Assembly: GCA_964383325.1 (NCBI GenBank)
Contig: CAYLGY010000003.1
Coordinates: 1-64,000, forward strand
Direction of reading: 5' to 3'
Source: CAYLGY01 sp964383325
Lineage (GTDB): Bacteria; Pseudomonadota; Alphaproteobacteria; Rhizobiales; Rhizobiaceae
DNA: 64,000 bases
The position numbers were made by a program, and so were the translations under genes. Position 1 is the stretch's first letter. Every line of letters starts with the position of its first letter. Under the pieces are notes generated by a model. It worked only from the letters and a program-made list of their open reading frames with translations, did no database searches and was not told the DNA's origin. This document shows, in pieces, positions 1 through 10,700 of this stretch.

Positions 1-487
1 CTTCGGCGACGGCAACCCCGACGCGCCGCTGATGGTGATCGGCGAAGCGCCGGGACGGGAGGAGGACCTGGAGGGCCTGCCCTTTGTCGGGCGCTCCGGC
101 CGGCTGCTGGATCGCATGCTGGGCGCGATCGGCCGCGATCGCAGCTCGACCTACATCACCAATGTCATCCCCTGGCGTCCGCCCGGCAACCGGCCGCCGA
201 CCCCACAGGAAACCGAGATCTGCCGACCCTTCATCGAAAGGCAGATCGAACTGGTGCGGCCGCGAATGCTCCTCGTCCTTGGCGGTCCTGCCAGCAAGGT
301 GCTGCTCGGGGCAAGCGAGGGGATCATGCGACTGCGCGGCAACTGGCGCGTCTGCCGGACGGCTTCCGGCCTCGAAATTCCCGCAATGCCGACACTGCAC
401 CCTGCCTATCTCTTGCGCAATCCTGCCCACAAGCGCCTGGCCTGGCGGGACCTGCTCGAACTCCGCAGCCGGCTGGACAGCGGATAG
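1..487 (+). CDS. Uracil-DNA glycosylase, family 4/5 type (5' end missing)
   Basis: This enzyme removes uracil from DNA in base excision repair. The frame is open from the left edge of the window, so the start lies outside; the ATG at 32 is internal, because the residues before it (FGDGNPDAPL) match the family. Visible motifs are GEAPGREED with PFVGRSGRLLDRML (uracil pocket; the thermostable family 4 enzymes carry an Fe-S cluster), the NVIPWRPPGNR segment, and HPAYLLRNP near the C-terminus, which is the second active-site motif. The protein ends at 487 (TAG). The Cys ligands of an Fe-S cluster would be partly outside the window, so I cannot confirm the cluster. The family call is secure; only the subfamily is open. 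Confidence 0.9.
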   Translation, partial: FGDGNPDAPLMVIGEAPGREEDLEGLPFVGRSGRLLDRMLGAIGRDRSSTYITNVIPWRPPGNRPPTPQETEICRPFIERQIELVRPRMLLVLGGPASKVLLGASEGIMRLRGNWRVCRTASGLEIPAMPTLHPAYLLRNPAHKRLAWRDLLELRSRLDSG

Positions 488-658
488 ACCCTGTCGCAAT
501 CATCCAAATGGGCGGCGCAGGCCGGCGCGTGTCGCGCCCGCTACCGTGCTTGCATCCATCATGATGGGGAGATTCGGGGTCTAGCGGACAATGCCGGGGA
601 CCTTGCCCCGGTGCTGCCGTCATGATTGCATTCCGACCACCGCGCAAGGACGTTCCGA

Positions 659-1936
659 ATGATTTCGCTCATCATGCCGATCTCGGCCATCCTGTTGAGC
701 ACGTTCTTCATGCTGATCGGCGTCGGCCTCGGCGGCGTCCTGATCCCGTTGCGCGCTTCGCTGGAAGGCTGGTCTGCCACGGATATTGCCTGGATCGGAA
801 CCTCCTATGCGCTGGCCTTCACCTCTGCCTGCATCCTGGTTCCGAAACTGGTGCGACGGGTCGGCCACATCCGTGTTTACGCCACGATGCAGGCCTTGCT
901 CGTCATCGCCTTTCTCCTGCATGCGCTGGTGGTAAGCCCCCTCGCCTGGATCCTGATCCGCGGTCTCGGCGGTTTCGCCCTGGCTGGCGGATACATGGTT
1001 CTCGAAAGCTGGCTGAACGAAAAGGCTTCCAATGAGGACCGGGGCTCCACATTCTCCGCCTACATGATCGTTTCTATGGGTGCGCTGGCGCTCGGGCAGT
1101 ACATGCTGCCGCTGGGCGATCCTGCCCATCACCAGCTCTTTCTCGTGGTTGCCATCGTCTTTGCCCTCGCGCTCTTGCCGACGGCCCTGAGCACCGCGTC
1201 CGCACCGGCTCCGGTTACCGAAGCCTCGCTTGATCTCGGCTCGCTGTTCAAGCGCTCGCCCGCCGCCGTCGTGGGCTGCTTCATGACCGGGATCGTTGCC
1301 GGAAATTGGCAGTTCTTCGCGCCGGTCTATGGCGGCGCGATCGGCCTGCCGCTGACGGGCGTCGCCACCATGGTCGCCACGGCGCTCGTAGGCGGCGTGG
1401 TCTTCCAGTACCCGCTCGGCGCCCTTTCCGACCGGATCGACCGACGCTATGTAATGGTGCTGGCCGGGCTTGTCGGCGGCGCGATCTCGCTGCTCATGAT
1501 TGCCTTCGAGCCCACGACGCCCTGGTTGCTCTATCTCGGCATGTTCGTGTTCGGCTCGGTGCTCTACCCGATCTATGCGCTCAATGTCGCACATGCGAAC
1601 GACACTGCCGAAGCATCGGAATTCGTCAAGGTTTCCAGCGGCCTGCTGATCATCTACGGGTTCGGCAACATGGCAGGACCGCAGCTCGGCGGACGACTGA
1701 TGGAGATCTTCGGCCCGAAAGGCTTCTTCCTTGCCATGGCGCTGAGCTATGCTGCCTATGGCAGCTATGCGCTCTGGCGCACCTTCCGGCGCGATGCGCC
1801 CGCGCCCGAGGATCGTGACGACTTCCAGGTCCTGCCGGTAGCGATCACCCATACTCCCGAGACGGCGCAACTCGACCCGCGCAGCGAGGAGAGCCCCGCC
1901 GAGGACAAGGAACTTTCCCCTGCCCTGCAAAAATGA
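659..1936 (+). CDS. MFS transporter, YcaD-like
   Basis: An inner-membrane transporter of about 425 residues with roughly twelve hydrophobic segments and a hydrophilic C-terminal tail of about 50 residues. The segment VLESWLNEKASNEDRG followed by FSAYMI resembles the YcaD-type branch of the major facilitator superfamily. The conserved loop QYPLGALSDRIDRR between the halves is the usual MFS motif A region (G-x-L-x-D-R-x-x-R-R). The substrate cannot be told from sequence. I start at the ATG at 659 because AAGGA lies 8 nt upstream (646-650); an in-frame TTG at 626 would add 11 unconvincing residues. It stands alone, in the same direction as its neighbours. Confidence 0.85.
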   Translation: MISLIMPISAILLSTFFMLIGVGLGGVLIPLRASLEGWSATDIAWIGTSYALAFTSACILVPKLVRRVGHIRVYATMQALLVIAFLLHALVVSPLAWILIRGLGGFALAGGYMVLESWLNEKASNEDRGSTFSAYMIVSMGALALGQYMLPLGDPAHHQLFLVVAIVFALALLPTALSTASAPAPVTEASLDLGSLFKRSPAAVVGCFMTGIVAGNWQFFAPVYGGAIGLPLTGVATMVATALVGGVVFQYPLGALSDRIDRRYVMVLAGLVGGAISLLMIAFEPTTPWLLYLGMFVFGSVLYPIYALNVAHANDTAEASEFVKVSSGLLIIYGFGNMAGPQLGGRLMEIFGPKGFFLAMALSYAAYGSYALWRTFRRDAPAPEDRDDFQVLPVAITHTPETAQLDPRSEESPAEDKELSPALQK

Positions 1937-2066
1937 TTCCCTTCCGGGACGAAAGGATCTAGAGCCATTCTCCTTGCAGGTCACAAGATCCTGCCACCCA
2001 GGCATTTCAATTTGAACAGACAAGGCTCTAAGCGGGAGCACGAAACGGCAACAAGGCAGGTTCGTC

Positions 2067-4712
2067 ATGGAGAGCAGGAACAAGGCAGTCATATTCCGTC
2101 TCGAAGACTACCGTCCCCCGGACTATCTCATTCCGCAGACGCGACTTGCGTTCCGGCTGTCGCCGGACCGGACCCTTGTCGCAGCCGAGCTTGCGATTGC
2201 TCGCCGCGCCGGCATTTCCCCGGACACCCCGCTTGTGCTGCAGGGCGACGGATTGCGCCTGACCGGCCTCGCGCTCGATGGCGACGCCCTTTCGCCGGAC
2301 CGGTACGAGGTATCCCCCGACCGGCTTGTCGTGCGGGACCTGCCGGACACCTTCACCCTCCGGATCGAGACCGAACTCGATCCGTCCACCAACAAGACAT
2401 TGTCGGGCCTCTACCGGAGCGGGGGCAATTACTGCACGCAATGCGAGGCGGAGGGGTTTCGCCGCATCACCTACTTCCTCGATCGTCCAGATGTGCTTTC
2501 GCTCTATACGGTCCGGATCGAGGCCCCGCTGCGCGAGGCCCCGCTGTTGCTTTCCAACGGCAATCCAGCTGGCGCCGGTACCCTTCCGGATGGCTGGCAC
2601 TACGCCGAATGGCATGATCCATTTCCCAAGCCATCCTATCTCTTCGCGCTGGTGGCCGGCAATCTCGGCTCGTTGCGCGACCGGTTCCTCACCCGCAGCG
2701 GCCGCAATGTCGATCTCGCCATTCATGTCGAGAAGGGCAAGGAATCGCGCGCCCGCTATGCCATGGACGCGCTGAAGCGGTCCATGCGCTGGGACGAGAC
2801 GGAATATGGCCGCGAATACGATCTCGATGTGTTCAACATCGTCGCCGTGCCGGACTTCAACATGGGCGCGATGGAGAACAAGGGACTGAACATCTTCAAC
2901 GACAAATATGTCCTGGCCGATCCGGAGACGGCAACCGACACCGACTATGCCAATATCGAGGCCATCATCGCGCATGAGTATTTCCACAACTGGACCGGCA
3001 ACCGGATCACCTGCCGCGACTGGTTTCAGCTTTGCCTGAAGGAAGGACTGACCGTCTTCCGCGATCATGAATTCTCGGCCGACCAGCGTTCGCGCCCCGT
3101 CAAGCGCATTGCAGAGATCCGGACCCTGAAAGCGAGGCAGTTTCCGGAAGATGCCGGGCCGCTCGCCCATCCGGTGCGTCCGCACCAGTATCGCGAAATC
3201 AACAATTTCTATACGCCGACTGTCTACGAGAAAGGCTCGGAAGTCGTGCGCATGATCCGGACACTGATCGGGGCGGACGATTTCCGACGCGGTATGGATC
3301 TCTATTTCGAACGTCACGACGGCCAGGCCGTGACCATCGAGGACTTCCTCGCCGTCTTTGCCGAGGTTTCCGGCCGCGCCCTCGACCAGTTCTCATTGTG
3401 GTATCATCAGGCCGGGACGCCGCATCTTTCCATTACCACCGCTCATGATGCGGCCGCAGGCCAGTTCATCGTCGAGATCGAGCAGTCCGTGCCGCCCACC
3501 CCGGGAGAGAGCGTCAAGCAGCCGATGCATATACCGCTCGCCTTCGGCCTGGTCGGACCGGATGGCGATGATCTCGAAGCCGAGTCTGCGACGGGGGCAG
3601 AGATCGCCAATGGCATCATCCATGTCGTCGAGGACCGGCACTGCGTTGTCTTTTCGGGCATCCGCGAACGCCCGGTCCTGTCGATCAATCGCGGATTTTC
3701 GGCGCCCGTCACGATCAGCCATGCGCAGAGTCAGGCCGAGCAGATCTTTCTCGCCCGTCATGACCGGGATCCCGTCGGACGCTGGCTGGTCCTGACCGAG
3801 CTGCTCACTTCCAGCCTGGTAGCGGCGGCCCGCCGTATTCGCAGCGGCGGAAGCGCGAGTTTCCAGCCGGAACTGATCTCGCTCCTTGGCGAGATCGCGG
3901 CCGATGCGCGGCTGGATCCCGCCTATCGCGCACTCGCATTGACCCTGCCAGCTGAAAATGACATCGCGCTCGAGACCGGCCAGAATATCGATCCGGATGC
4001 GATCCATGCCGCGCGCGAGGCGCTCGTTCTGGGCGTCGGTGCGGCGCATGAGAGCGCCATGGCGGCGTTGTTGCGCGAATTTTCCGGCAATCGCGGCGAA
4101 TTCAGCCCAGATGCCGCCAGCGCCGGCCGGCGGGCGCTATGCTCGATACTTGCCGACTATCTTTCGGCTGCAAGCGGCAAACCGGATCTGGCCGCCCGCC
4201 TGTATTCCGAAGCCGGGAACATGACCGAGCTGATGTCGGCACTCAGCATTCTGGTGCATCGCTTCGGCAATGCCGATGCGGCGCGCCTCGCGCTTGCTGA
4301 TTTCGAAAGCCGCTTTGGCAGCGACGGGACTGTGCTCGACAAATGGTTCCAGGTCCAGGCGACACGGCCGGGGGCAGGCACCCTGTCCGCCGTGCGCAAA
4401 CTGACCGCGCATCCGGCTTTCGACTTTGCCAATCCCAACCGGCTGAGGGCGCTGGTTGGCGCGTTCGCGAACCTCAACCCCACCGGATTTCATCGCCCGG
4501 ACGGCGAAGCCTACGAGTTTCTCGCCGACATCGCGCTGATGGTCGAGCGCTTCAATCCGCAGATGGCGGCATGGCTGGCGACGGCATTCCGGTCCTGGAA
4601 CCGGCTGGAACCGGGAAGGCAGGAACTGGCTCGCGCCGCATTGGTCCGCATTCGCGCCGAAACCGCGGGCTCTGCCGATCTGACGGACATTGTGGACCGG
4701 ACACTCGCCTGA
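2067..4712 (+). CDS. pepN: Aminopeptidase N (M1 family)
   Basis: A cytoplasmic zinc metallopeptidase that removes N-terminal residues from peptides. Its 881 residues match the bacterial PepN length. The exopeptidase motif GAMEN is at residues 267-271. The zinc site is HEYFH at 303-307, with the third ligand Glu at 326, giving the expected HEXXH-X18-E spacing. The segment TLSGLYRSGGNYCTQCEAEG, typical of alphaproteobacterial PepN, is near residues 111-130. The start is preceded by AAGGCAGG. The gene is monocistronic between the MFS gene and the PleC-like kinase. In related Rhizobiales pepN lies near pleC and glnE, which fits here. Confidence 0.95.
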   Translation: MESRNKAVIFRLEDYRPPDYLIPQTRLAFRLSPDRTLVAAELAIARRAGISPDTPLVLQGDGLRLTGLALDGDALSPDRYEVSPDRLVVRDLPDTFTLRIETELDPSTNKTLSGLYRSGGNYCTQCEAEGFRRITYFLDRPDVLSLYTVRIEAPLREAPLLLSNGNPAGAGTLPDGWHYAEWHDPFPKPSYLFALVAGNLGSLRDRFLTRSGRNVDLAIHVEKGKESRARYAMDALKRSMRWDETEYGREYDLDVFNIVAVPDFNMGAMENKGLNIFNDKYVLADPETATDTDYANIEAIIAHEYFHNWTGNRITCRDWFQLCLKEGLTVFRDHEFSADQRSRPVKRIAEIRTLKARQFPEDAGPLAHPVRPHQYREINNFYTPTVYEKGSEVVRMIRTLIGADDFRRGMDLYFERHDGQAVTIEDFLAVFAEVSGRALDQFSLWYHQAGTPHLSITTAHDAAAGQFIVEIEQSVPPTPGESVKQPMHIPLAFGLVGPDGDDLEAESATGAEIANGIIHVVEDRHCVVFSGIRERPVLSINRGFSAPVTISHAQSQAEQIFLARHDRDPVGRWLVLTELLTSSLVAAARRIRSGGSASFQPELISLLGEIAADARLDPAYRALALTLPAENDIALETGQNIDPDAIHAAREALVLGVGAAHESAMAALLREFSGNRGEFSPDAASAGRRALCSILADYLSAASGKPDLAARLYSEAGNMTELMSALSILVHRFGNADAARLALADFESRFGSDGTVLDKWFQVQATRPGAGTLSAVRKLTAHPAFDFANPNRLRALVGAFANLNPTGFHRPDGEAYEFLADIALMVERFNPQMAAWLATAFRSWNRLEPGRQELARAALVRIRAETAGSADLTDIVDRTLA

Positions 4713-4827
4713 CCGATTTTCGTTAACCGGAAAGAAACCACTGGACAAGGCGAATCAGCTTTGATTCCCTGTAGGTGATTCGGGTGGGTGCCCTGGCGTA
4801 TCCAGGTTTGACGAAAAGGGCGTTGGA

Positions 4828-7140
4828 ATGGCGGGAACGGGCGCGCGCGGCGCGGTCGAACGGCGGTTGTTTGGCCGGTGGAGGGGCAACCCCGACGGCG
4901 GCTTGCCCGGCAATGTCAAATTGATCGCCGCCCCTGCCTATCGCCGGCTGCTGGCGTCCGAACCCTACCTGAAACGCGCCATTCCGGTGTTGATCGTCAT
5001 CTTCCTGCTGATCATCGCAGCGACGCGCGCGGTCTCGCTGCTGAGCTGGCGAGACAGTATCGACAGCAGCGCCCGATCCCTGCTCGCACTGACCAGCCTG
5101 CAACTCGCCTATGGTGCGGACCAGGCTGATGACCGGCCGCTGGCCGAGCCTGCCGCGGCCCAGGCCCTGATCTACCAGGTGCAGCGCCTGGATGCGCTCT
5201 CGACGCAGCATGTGCTGATGGTTGCGGACGATCAGTTCCGGGTTCTGGCCTCAAGCCGCAGCGATCTGGATCTCGATGGTAAGTCCTTGCAGGACCTCGT
5301 TTCCGGCGGACAGCCCCTGTTCCTCTTCGGCGAACGCGCCGGCGTCATGCAGGTCGAGCTGCTCGGCGAGGCCTGGTATGCCGCGCTTGCCAAGACGGCG
5401 GACCATCGCATTTCCGCCATCGCCATGGTGCCCGTCGATGCGGTATTCGGCGAGTGGCGGCGCTCGGTCTCCTTCAATGTCACGCTGTTCGTGCTGACGG
5501 CGACCATCATCAGCATAATCCTCTATGCCTATTTCAGCCAGGCGGCGCGGGCACAGACGGCGGACAGGCTCTACCTGCTCGCCCATCAGCGCATCGACCT
5601 GGCGCTTGCACGCGGACGTTGCGGTCTCTGGGACTGGGATATGAGCCGCGGCTGGATGTACTGGTCGCGCAGCATGTACGAGATGCTCGGCTACGAGCCG
5701 TCCGAGGCGATGCTGTCCATTTCGCAGGTCGCGGAAATCATTCATCCGGACGATACCAATCTGTTCGATGTCGCCCGCCAGGTCGCGGCTGGCAAGACCG
5801 ACCAGATGGACCGGGTGTTCCGCATGCGTCATGCCGATGGACACTGGGTGTGGATGCGCGCGCGTGCGGAGGTCTCCGATCCCGATTCGCCTGACCTGCA
5901 CATGGTCGGCATTGCCGTCGACGTCTCGGAGCAGCAGCGGCTCGCGGCCGAATCAATGACTGCGGGCCTGCGCCTGCGCACCGCCATCGAGAACGTGCCC
6001 GAATCCTTCGTGCTCTGGGATGCCGAGGGCCGGCTGGTGATGTGCAATTCAAAATTCATGCACCTGATGGGCTTGCCGGAGGAGGCCGTCCGGCCCGGCA
6101 CGCTGCGCGAGGAGATCGAGCAGAAGCGCATTGCCTATGCTTTCGAGCGCAGGCTGGCGAGCCCTGCCGGTCGCGGCCAGATGCGCACCTGGGAACGGCG
6201 ACTGGCCGACGGTCGCTGGTTGCAGGTCAATGAAATGCCGACGCGGGATGGCGGCGTCGTTTCGGTCGGCACCGACATCACCCAGCTCAAGCTCCATGAG
6301 GAAAAGCTCGTCGAGAGCGAACGCCGGCTGATGGCGACGATTCACGACCTGTCGCTGGCTCGCAAGGCCGAGGAGGAGCGCACGCGCGAACTGGTGGAGC
6401 TAAACCGGAAATATATGAGTGAAACGGAGCGCGCCGAAGCCGCCAACCGTGCCAAGTCCGAATTCCTTGCCAATATCTCGCATGAATTGCGCACGCCGCT
6501 GAACGCCATCATCGGCTTTTCCGAGATCATGAAATCGGAGATGTTCGGCTCGCTTGGCTCGGAGCGCTACAAGGAATATGTCGAGGACATTCACTCCAGC
6601 GGCGGCTACCTGCTCGGCGTCATCAATGACATTCTCGACATGTCGAAGATCGAGGCCGGCCGGATGACGCTGGATTTCGAGCAGATCGATCTCAGCGGAC
6701 TGGTCGGCGAGGCCGTGCGGGTGATTTCCCTGCAGACCGAGAAGAAGAAGATCGACGTCTCCATGGAAGTGGCGGACAATCTGTCGATCGTGGCCGATCG
6801 CCGGGCAGTCAAGCAGATCCTCATCAATCTGCTCTCAAATGCGGTCAAGTTCACCAGCGAGAATGGCCGCATCCGCATTCGCGCCCGCAAATTGCCCGGT
6901 GCATCGCTGATCACGATCGAGGACACGGGTTGCGGCATTCCCCGCAAGGCCCTGAAGCGCCTCGGCAAGCCTTTTGAACAGGTTCAGAATCAGTTCTCCA
7001 AGAACCATGCCGGTTCCGGCCTCGGCCTCGCCATTTCCCGCTCGCTGCTTGAACTGCATGGCGGCAGGCTGCGGATTCGTTCGACCGAGGGGGTCGGCAC
7101 GGTCGTTTCGGTACGGCTCCCCACGGCAAGCCGGGATTAG
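4828..7140 (+). CDS. pleC: PAS-containing sensor histidine kinase, PleC/PdhS-like
   Basis: A 770-residue inner-membrane kinase. Two hydrophobic segments (about 51-70 and 210-236) flank a periplasmic region. PAS domains follow: one with the PAC-like GHWVWMRARAEV segment (about 255-370) and a second at about 380-490. A short coiled stretch leads to the HisKA domain. The phospho-acceptor His is residue 552 in SHELRTPLNAIIGFSEIM, the N box Asn is 671 and the G1 Asp is 699, followed by GSGLGLAIS. The HisKA sequence SEIMKSEMFGSLGSERYKEY is characteristic of the PleC/DivJ/PdhS kinases that act on DivK in cell-cycle control. Assignment to PleC rests on this and on its position beside glnE and pepN; another PdhS-family member is possible. 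Confidence 0.78.
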   Translation: MAGTGARGAVERRLFGRWRGNPDGGLPGNVKLIAAPAYRRLLASEPYLKRAIPVLIVIFLLIIAATRAVSLLSWRDSIDSSARSLLALTSLQLAYGADQADDRPLAEPAAAQALIYQVQRLDALSTQHVLMVADDQFRVLASSRSDLDLDGKSLQDLVSGGQPLFLFGERAGVMQVELLGEAWYAALAKTADHRISAIAMVPVDAVFGEWRRSVSFNVTLFVLTATIISIILYAYFSQAARAQTADRLYLLAHQRIDLALARGRCGLWDWDMSRGWMYWSRSMYEMLGYEPSEAMLSISQVAEIIHPDDTNLFDVARQVAAGKTDQMDRVFRMRHADGHWVWMRARAEVSDPDSPDLHMVGIAVDVSEQQRLAAESMTAGLRLRTAIENVPESFVLWDAEGRLVMCNSKFMHLMGLPEEAVRPGTLREEIEQKRIAYAFERRLASPAGRGQMRTWERRLADGRWLQVNEMPTRDGGVVSVGTDITQLKLHEEKLVESERRLMATIHDLSLARKAEEERTRELVELNRKYMSETERAEAANRAKSEFLANISHELRTPLNAIIGFSEIMKSEMFGSLGSERYKEYVEDIHSSGGYLLGVINDILDMSKIEAGRMTLDFEQIDLSGLVGEAVRVISLQTEKKKIDVSMEVADNLSIVADRRAVKQILINLLSNAVKFTSENGRIRIRARKLPGASLITIEDTGCGIPRKALKRLGKPFEQVQNQFSKNHAGSGLGLAISRSLLELHGGRLRIRSTEGVGTVVSVRLPTASRD

Positions 7141-7200
7141 CGCAAGCACGGAACTGGCTGATGACGATCCGGGCGGACAGTGTCCTGGTCCAGGGTTGAC

Positions 7201-7223
7201 CCGGGAGCCCGCAAGGCTCCCGG
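7201..7223. terminator. Hairpin between convergent pleC-like gene and EF-hand gene
   Basis: A perfect 9-bp stem, CCGGGAGCC / GGCTCCCGG, with a 5-nt loop lies between two convergent stop codons. There is no T-run on either strand, so it would be a weak intrinsic terminator or an mRNA 3'-end stabiliser usable in both directions. Confidence 0.5.
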
Positions 7224-7235
7224 ATCTCCGCATTC

Positions 7236-7730
7236 CTATCGCTGATCGCGACGATGCTTGCCGCCATGATGCTTGCCGCCATGATGCCGGGCTGCATGAC
7301 GGTCTCCCATGGGGGCCCGGCGCAACTCGTCCTTCTGCAGGACGCCATCATCATTGCGGTCGATCAGGGCGAAATGCTTGCGCTGGCGAGATTCGATCTC
7401 GCTGAGTGCCAGCTTGCCATCGCCATCGACGTCGAAACGCTCGATCATCCTGCGTGCCTGGCGTTCGGCGCGCTGGCGCAGGATGTGGTCGGCCAGTTCC
7501 TCGACGGTAATCTCGCCATTCCCGTCGGCATCGGCCGAGCCGATGCGCTCCTTGAAGCGGGCCGAGAATTCCTCGAAGGTGACATCGCCGCTCCTGTCCG
7601 CGTCGATCCGCTCGAATCTCGTGCCGCGATCGCCGCGGCCCGATCGTTCGTCGTCGGCCATTGCCTGGGTTCCGGAAAGTCCGGCCAGGGTCAGGAAGGC
7701 CAGGGCAAGCGTCATCTTTTTTCTGCTCAT
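7236..7730 (-). CDS. Secreted EF-hand calcium-binding protein with His-rich tail
   Basis: A 164-residue protein with a signal peptide (KK, then a hydrophobic stretch to about residue 25, AMA|DD). It has four EF-hand loops: DADRSGDVTFEE (43-54), DADGNGEITVEE (67-78), DVDGDGKLALSE (100-111) and DRNDDGVLQKDE (124-135). The C-terminus is basic and His-rich (HHGGK repeated), encoded by a 15-bp tandem duplication at 7254-7283. The ATG overlaps the glnE stop codon as ATGA, so translation is probably coupled to glnE. Periplasmic Ca2+ binding is expected from the family. The His tail might bind another metal, which is inference. Its biological role is unknown. Confidence 0.85.
   Translation of the reverse strand: MSRKKMTLALAFLTLAGLSGTQAMADDERSGRGDRGTRFERIDADRSGDVTFEEFSARFKERIGSADADGNGEITVEELADHILRQRAERQARRMIERFDVDGDGKLALSEIESRQRKHFALIDRNDDGVLQKDELRRAPMGDRHAARHHGGKHHGGKHRRDQR
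7254..7283. repeat. 15-bp perfect tandem duplication inside the EF-hand gene
   Basis: ATGCTTGCCGCCATG occurs twice without a gap. On the coding strand it encodes the duplicated HHGGK unit of the C-terminal tail. It could vary in copy number between strains. Confidence 0.8.
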
Positions 7731-10700
7731 GGGTCTACTCCATCTTGCAAATCCACCCCCGATGCAGGAGGGACGGCAGGCGGCGTCCCATCGCCACGCT
7801 CCCTTCCCTCACGCAGCAGCATGTCGAACCAGTTCTGGACATGCCGCGACGTCTCTTCAATTTGGGCTTCCATGACCGCAAGGCCCGGAAAATCGGCATT
7901 GCGCAACAAGAGATCGACAAGGCCCGGCGGAATGTCCCCGGGGTCGATCTCCCCTTCGAGGCAAAGGCGCACGATCTGCGTTACTGTCGTGTAGAGATGA
8001 TGCGCCGCGATCAACTCCTCCCGGGCCTGGGGGGAGAGGACATCCGGCGATATCCTTTCCAGGATACGCCCGGTACCCGTCTCCCGACCGCGATTCCGGA
8101 TGGCGCCGCACAGTACCGCCGTTTGCGCAATGAATTCGAGATCTATGGTGCCGCCCGCGATCAGCTTGATGTCCCAATTGCTGGCCGGCGGCTTTTCCTC
8201 GGCAATGAGGTCACGCATCTGCGCCGCGTCCCGCCGGACGCGCTCATGGTCGCGCTCCATTGCAAGGATCGCGTCGATCTCCGCCATCGCCTCCGACATC
8301 AGCCCTTCATCCCCGGCAATCGCCCGCGCCCGGGTCAGCGCCATGTGTTCCCAGGTCCAGGCCTGTTCGCGCTGATATTTGCGGAATGCATCGATATGCG
8401 TTGCGACCGGACCCTTGTTGCCGGACGGGCGCAATCTCAGGTCAATCTCGTACAAGACGCCTTCGGCTGTCGGAGCCGATACGGCGGCGATCAGGCGTTG
8501 GGTCAGCCGCGAGAAGTAGACGACGGGATCGAGCGGCTTGCCGCCGTCGGAGACAGAAGCATCGTCGTCATGATCATAGAGCAGAATCATGTCGATATCC
8601 GAGCTCGCTGTCAGTTCCCGGCTGCCGAGCTTGCCCATTGCCAGGATGGCGAGGCGGCCACCGGCGATCCTGCCGTGCCGGCCGGCGAAATTTTCCTGCA
8701 CAGCTTCGAGCGTCGCACCGATGGCAAGATCGGCAAGATCTGAAAAGGCGAGGCCGGCCCGCCCCGCATCGATCACCCCGGTCAGGAGCCGGATGCCGAT
8801 CAGGAACCGCTGCTCGGCGGCGAAGATGCGGAGCCGGTCCAGGGTCTCTTCATAGGATTGGGCGCCGGCAAGGAAAGCATGGAGCCGCTGCCGAAGATAG
8901 TTCCGGTCCGGCAATTCCGAAATCAATGCCGGATCGAGCAGGCCGTCGAAGACATGCGGCCGGCGGGTCACCGTCCTTGCCAGTTTCGGCGCCGTCGCCA
9001 TGATGGTCACGATGAGATCGAGCAGGGGCGGGTTGGACTGCAGCAGCGAGAAGAGCTGGATGCCGGCGGGAAGCCCGGCGAGGAATTCGTCGAAGCGCAG
9101 CAGGGCCTCGTCCGCGCGGCCGGTTCTTCCAAAGGCCTGCAGCAATTGCGGGATGAGCTGCGTCAGCCGCTTGCGCGCATCCGAAGGCTGGGTGGCGCGG
9201 TAACGTCCGAAATGCCAGGAGCGAAGGATGCGGCACATGTCGGCCGGGCGTTCGAAGCCCATCGCCGACAGGGTCTGCAGCGTATCGGGATCGTCCTCGT
9301 CCCCGACCAGGATCAGATTGCCTGCGGGCCCCTCCTCTTCCCCGCCTTCGAACAGCGCTCCGTAGTGGCGCTCGACGGTCAGGAAGGTCTCGCGCAGCCT
9401 GTCGGAAAGCGCCTCATGCCCTTCAATCCCTCGCATGAACGCAATCCGGGCAAGATCCTCCTCGGATTCCGGCAGGCTGTGAGTCTGCTCGTCATTGACC
9501 ATCTGCACCGCATTCTCGACATCGCGCAAGAACCAGTAGGCCCCGGTCAGCGCTTCGCGCGCTTCCGCCGTGATCCAGCCGCGATCGGCCAGCATGGCCA
9601 GCATTGCCGCCGTTTCGCGACCGCGCAGTTCCGGGAAGCGACCACCGGCAATGAGTTGCTGCGTCTGCACGAAGAATTCGATCTCGCGGATGCCACCCCG
9701 CCCCAGCTTCAGATTGTGGCCGCGCACGGCAATGCGCCCATGGCCCTTGTGCAGATGGATCTGCCGCTTGATCGCATGAATGTCGGCAATGGTGGCATAG
9801 TCCAGATATTTGCGCCAGACATAGGGCTGCAACTCCCGCAGGAACGCCTCGCCCGCCTCCCGGTCGCCGGCAACCGGCCGCGCCTTGATCATCGCGGCCC
9901 GTTCCCAGTTCTGGCCGCGACTCTCGTAATAGATCAGGGCCGCAGGGACGGGGATGGCGAAGGGCGTCGAGCCCGGATCGGGGCGCAGGCGCAGATCAGT
10001 GCGGAAGACGTAGCCGCTGCCCGTGCGTTCATTGAGGATACGTACGAATTGGCGCGTGAGGCGCACGAAGAGATCCGTCGCCTCGCCCTTGTCGGGAATG
10101 GCTGGCGCCGCCGGATCGAAGAATACCACCAGATCGATGTCGGAAGAATAGTTCAACTCGCGCGCACCGAGCTTGCCCATGGCAAGGATGATCCAGCCGC
10201 TTCCCCGTTCCGGTTCGTCCGGATCCGGCAGGAGAAGCTTTCCGCCCCGATGCGCCTGGATCAGAACGTAGCGGATGGCGGCGCCAATGCAGCATTCCGC
10301 CAGCCGGCTCAGACGCAGAACGGTTTCCTGCGGGCCAACAGCGCGTGCCACGTCATCGAGCGCGATCAAGGCGTGGGCTCGGCGCTTGCAATTGCGCAGC
10401 GCATCCATGAACTGGCCCTCGGCCAGATCTGCCACGCGGGCGAATTCCTCGATCTCGCCATGGATGGCATCGAGGCAGTCTCCTAGGGGTCGGGTGAAGA
10501 GATCTTCCAGCAATTGCGGATGGCGCCGGAACGTGTCGGCCAGATAGGGCAACAATTCCGCCGCTGCGACCAGGAATCCTGCCGCCTGCGACTCCCCCCG
10601 CAGCCATCCGGCCAGTCGGGCAAGCCCGGCATCGGCCGCACTTTCGGCCAGCTCTGCCCGCAGCGCCGCGGCCTGAACATCCTCGCGAGGTTGTAATGGG

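Noticed and set aside
594..611. CCGGGG/CCCCGG hairpin between the glycosylase and MFS genes
   Set aside because: A 6-bp stem without a U-tract is too common in GC-rich DNA to call a terminator.
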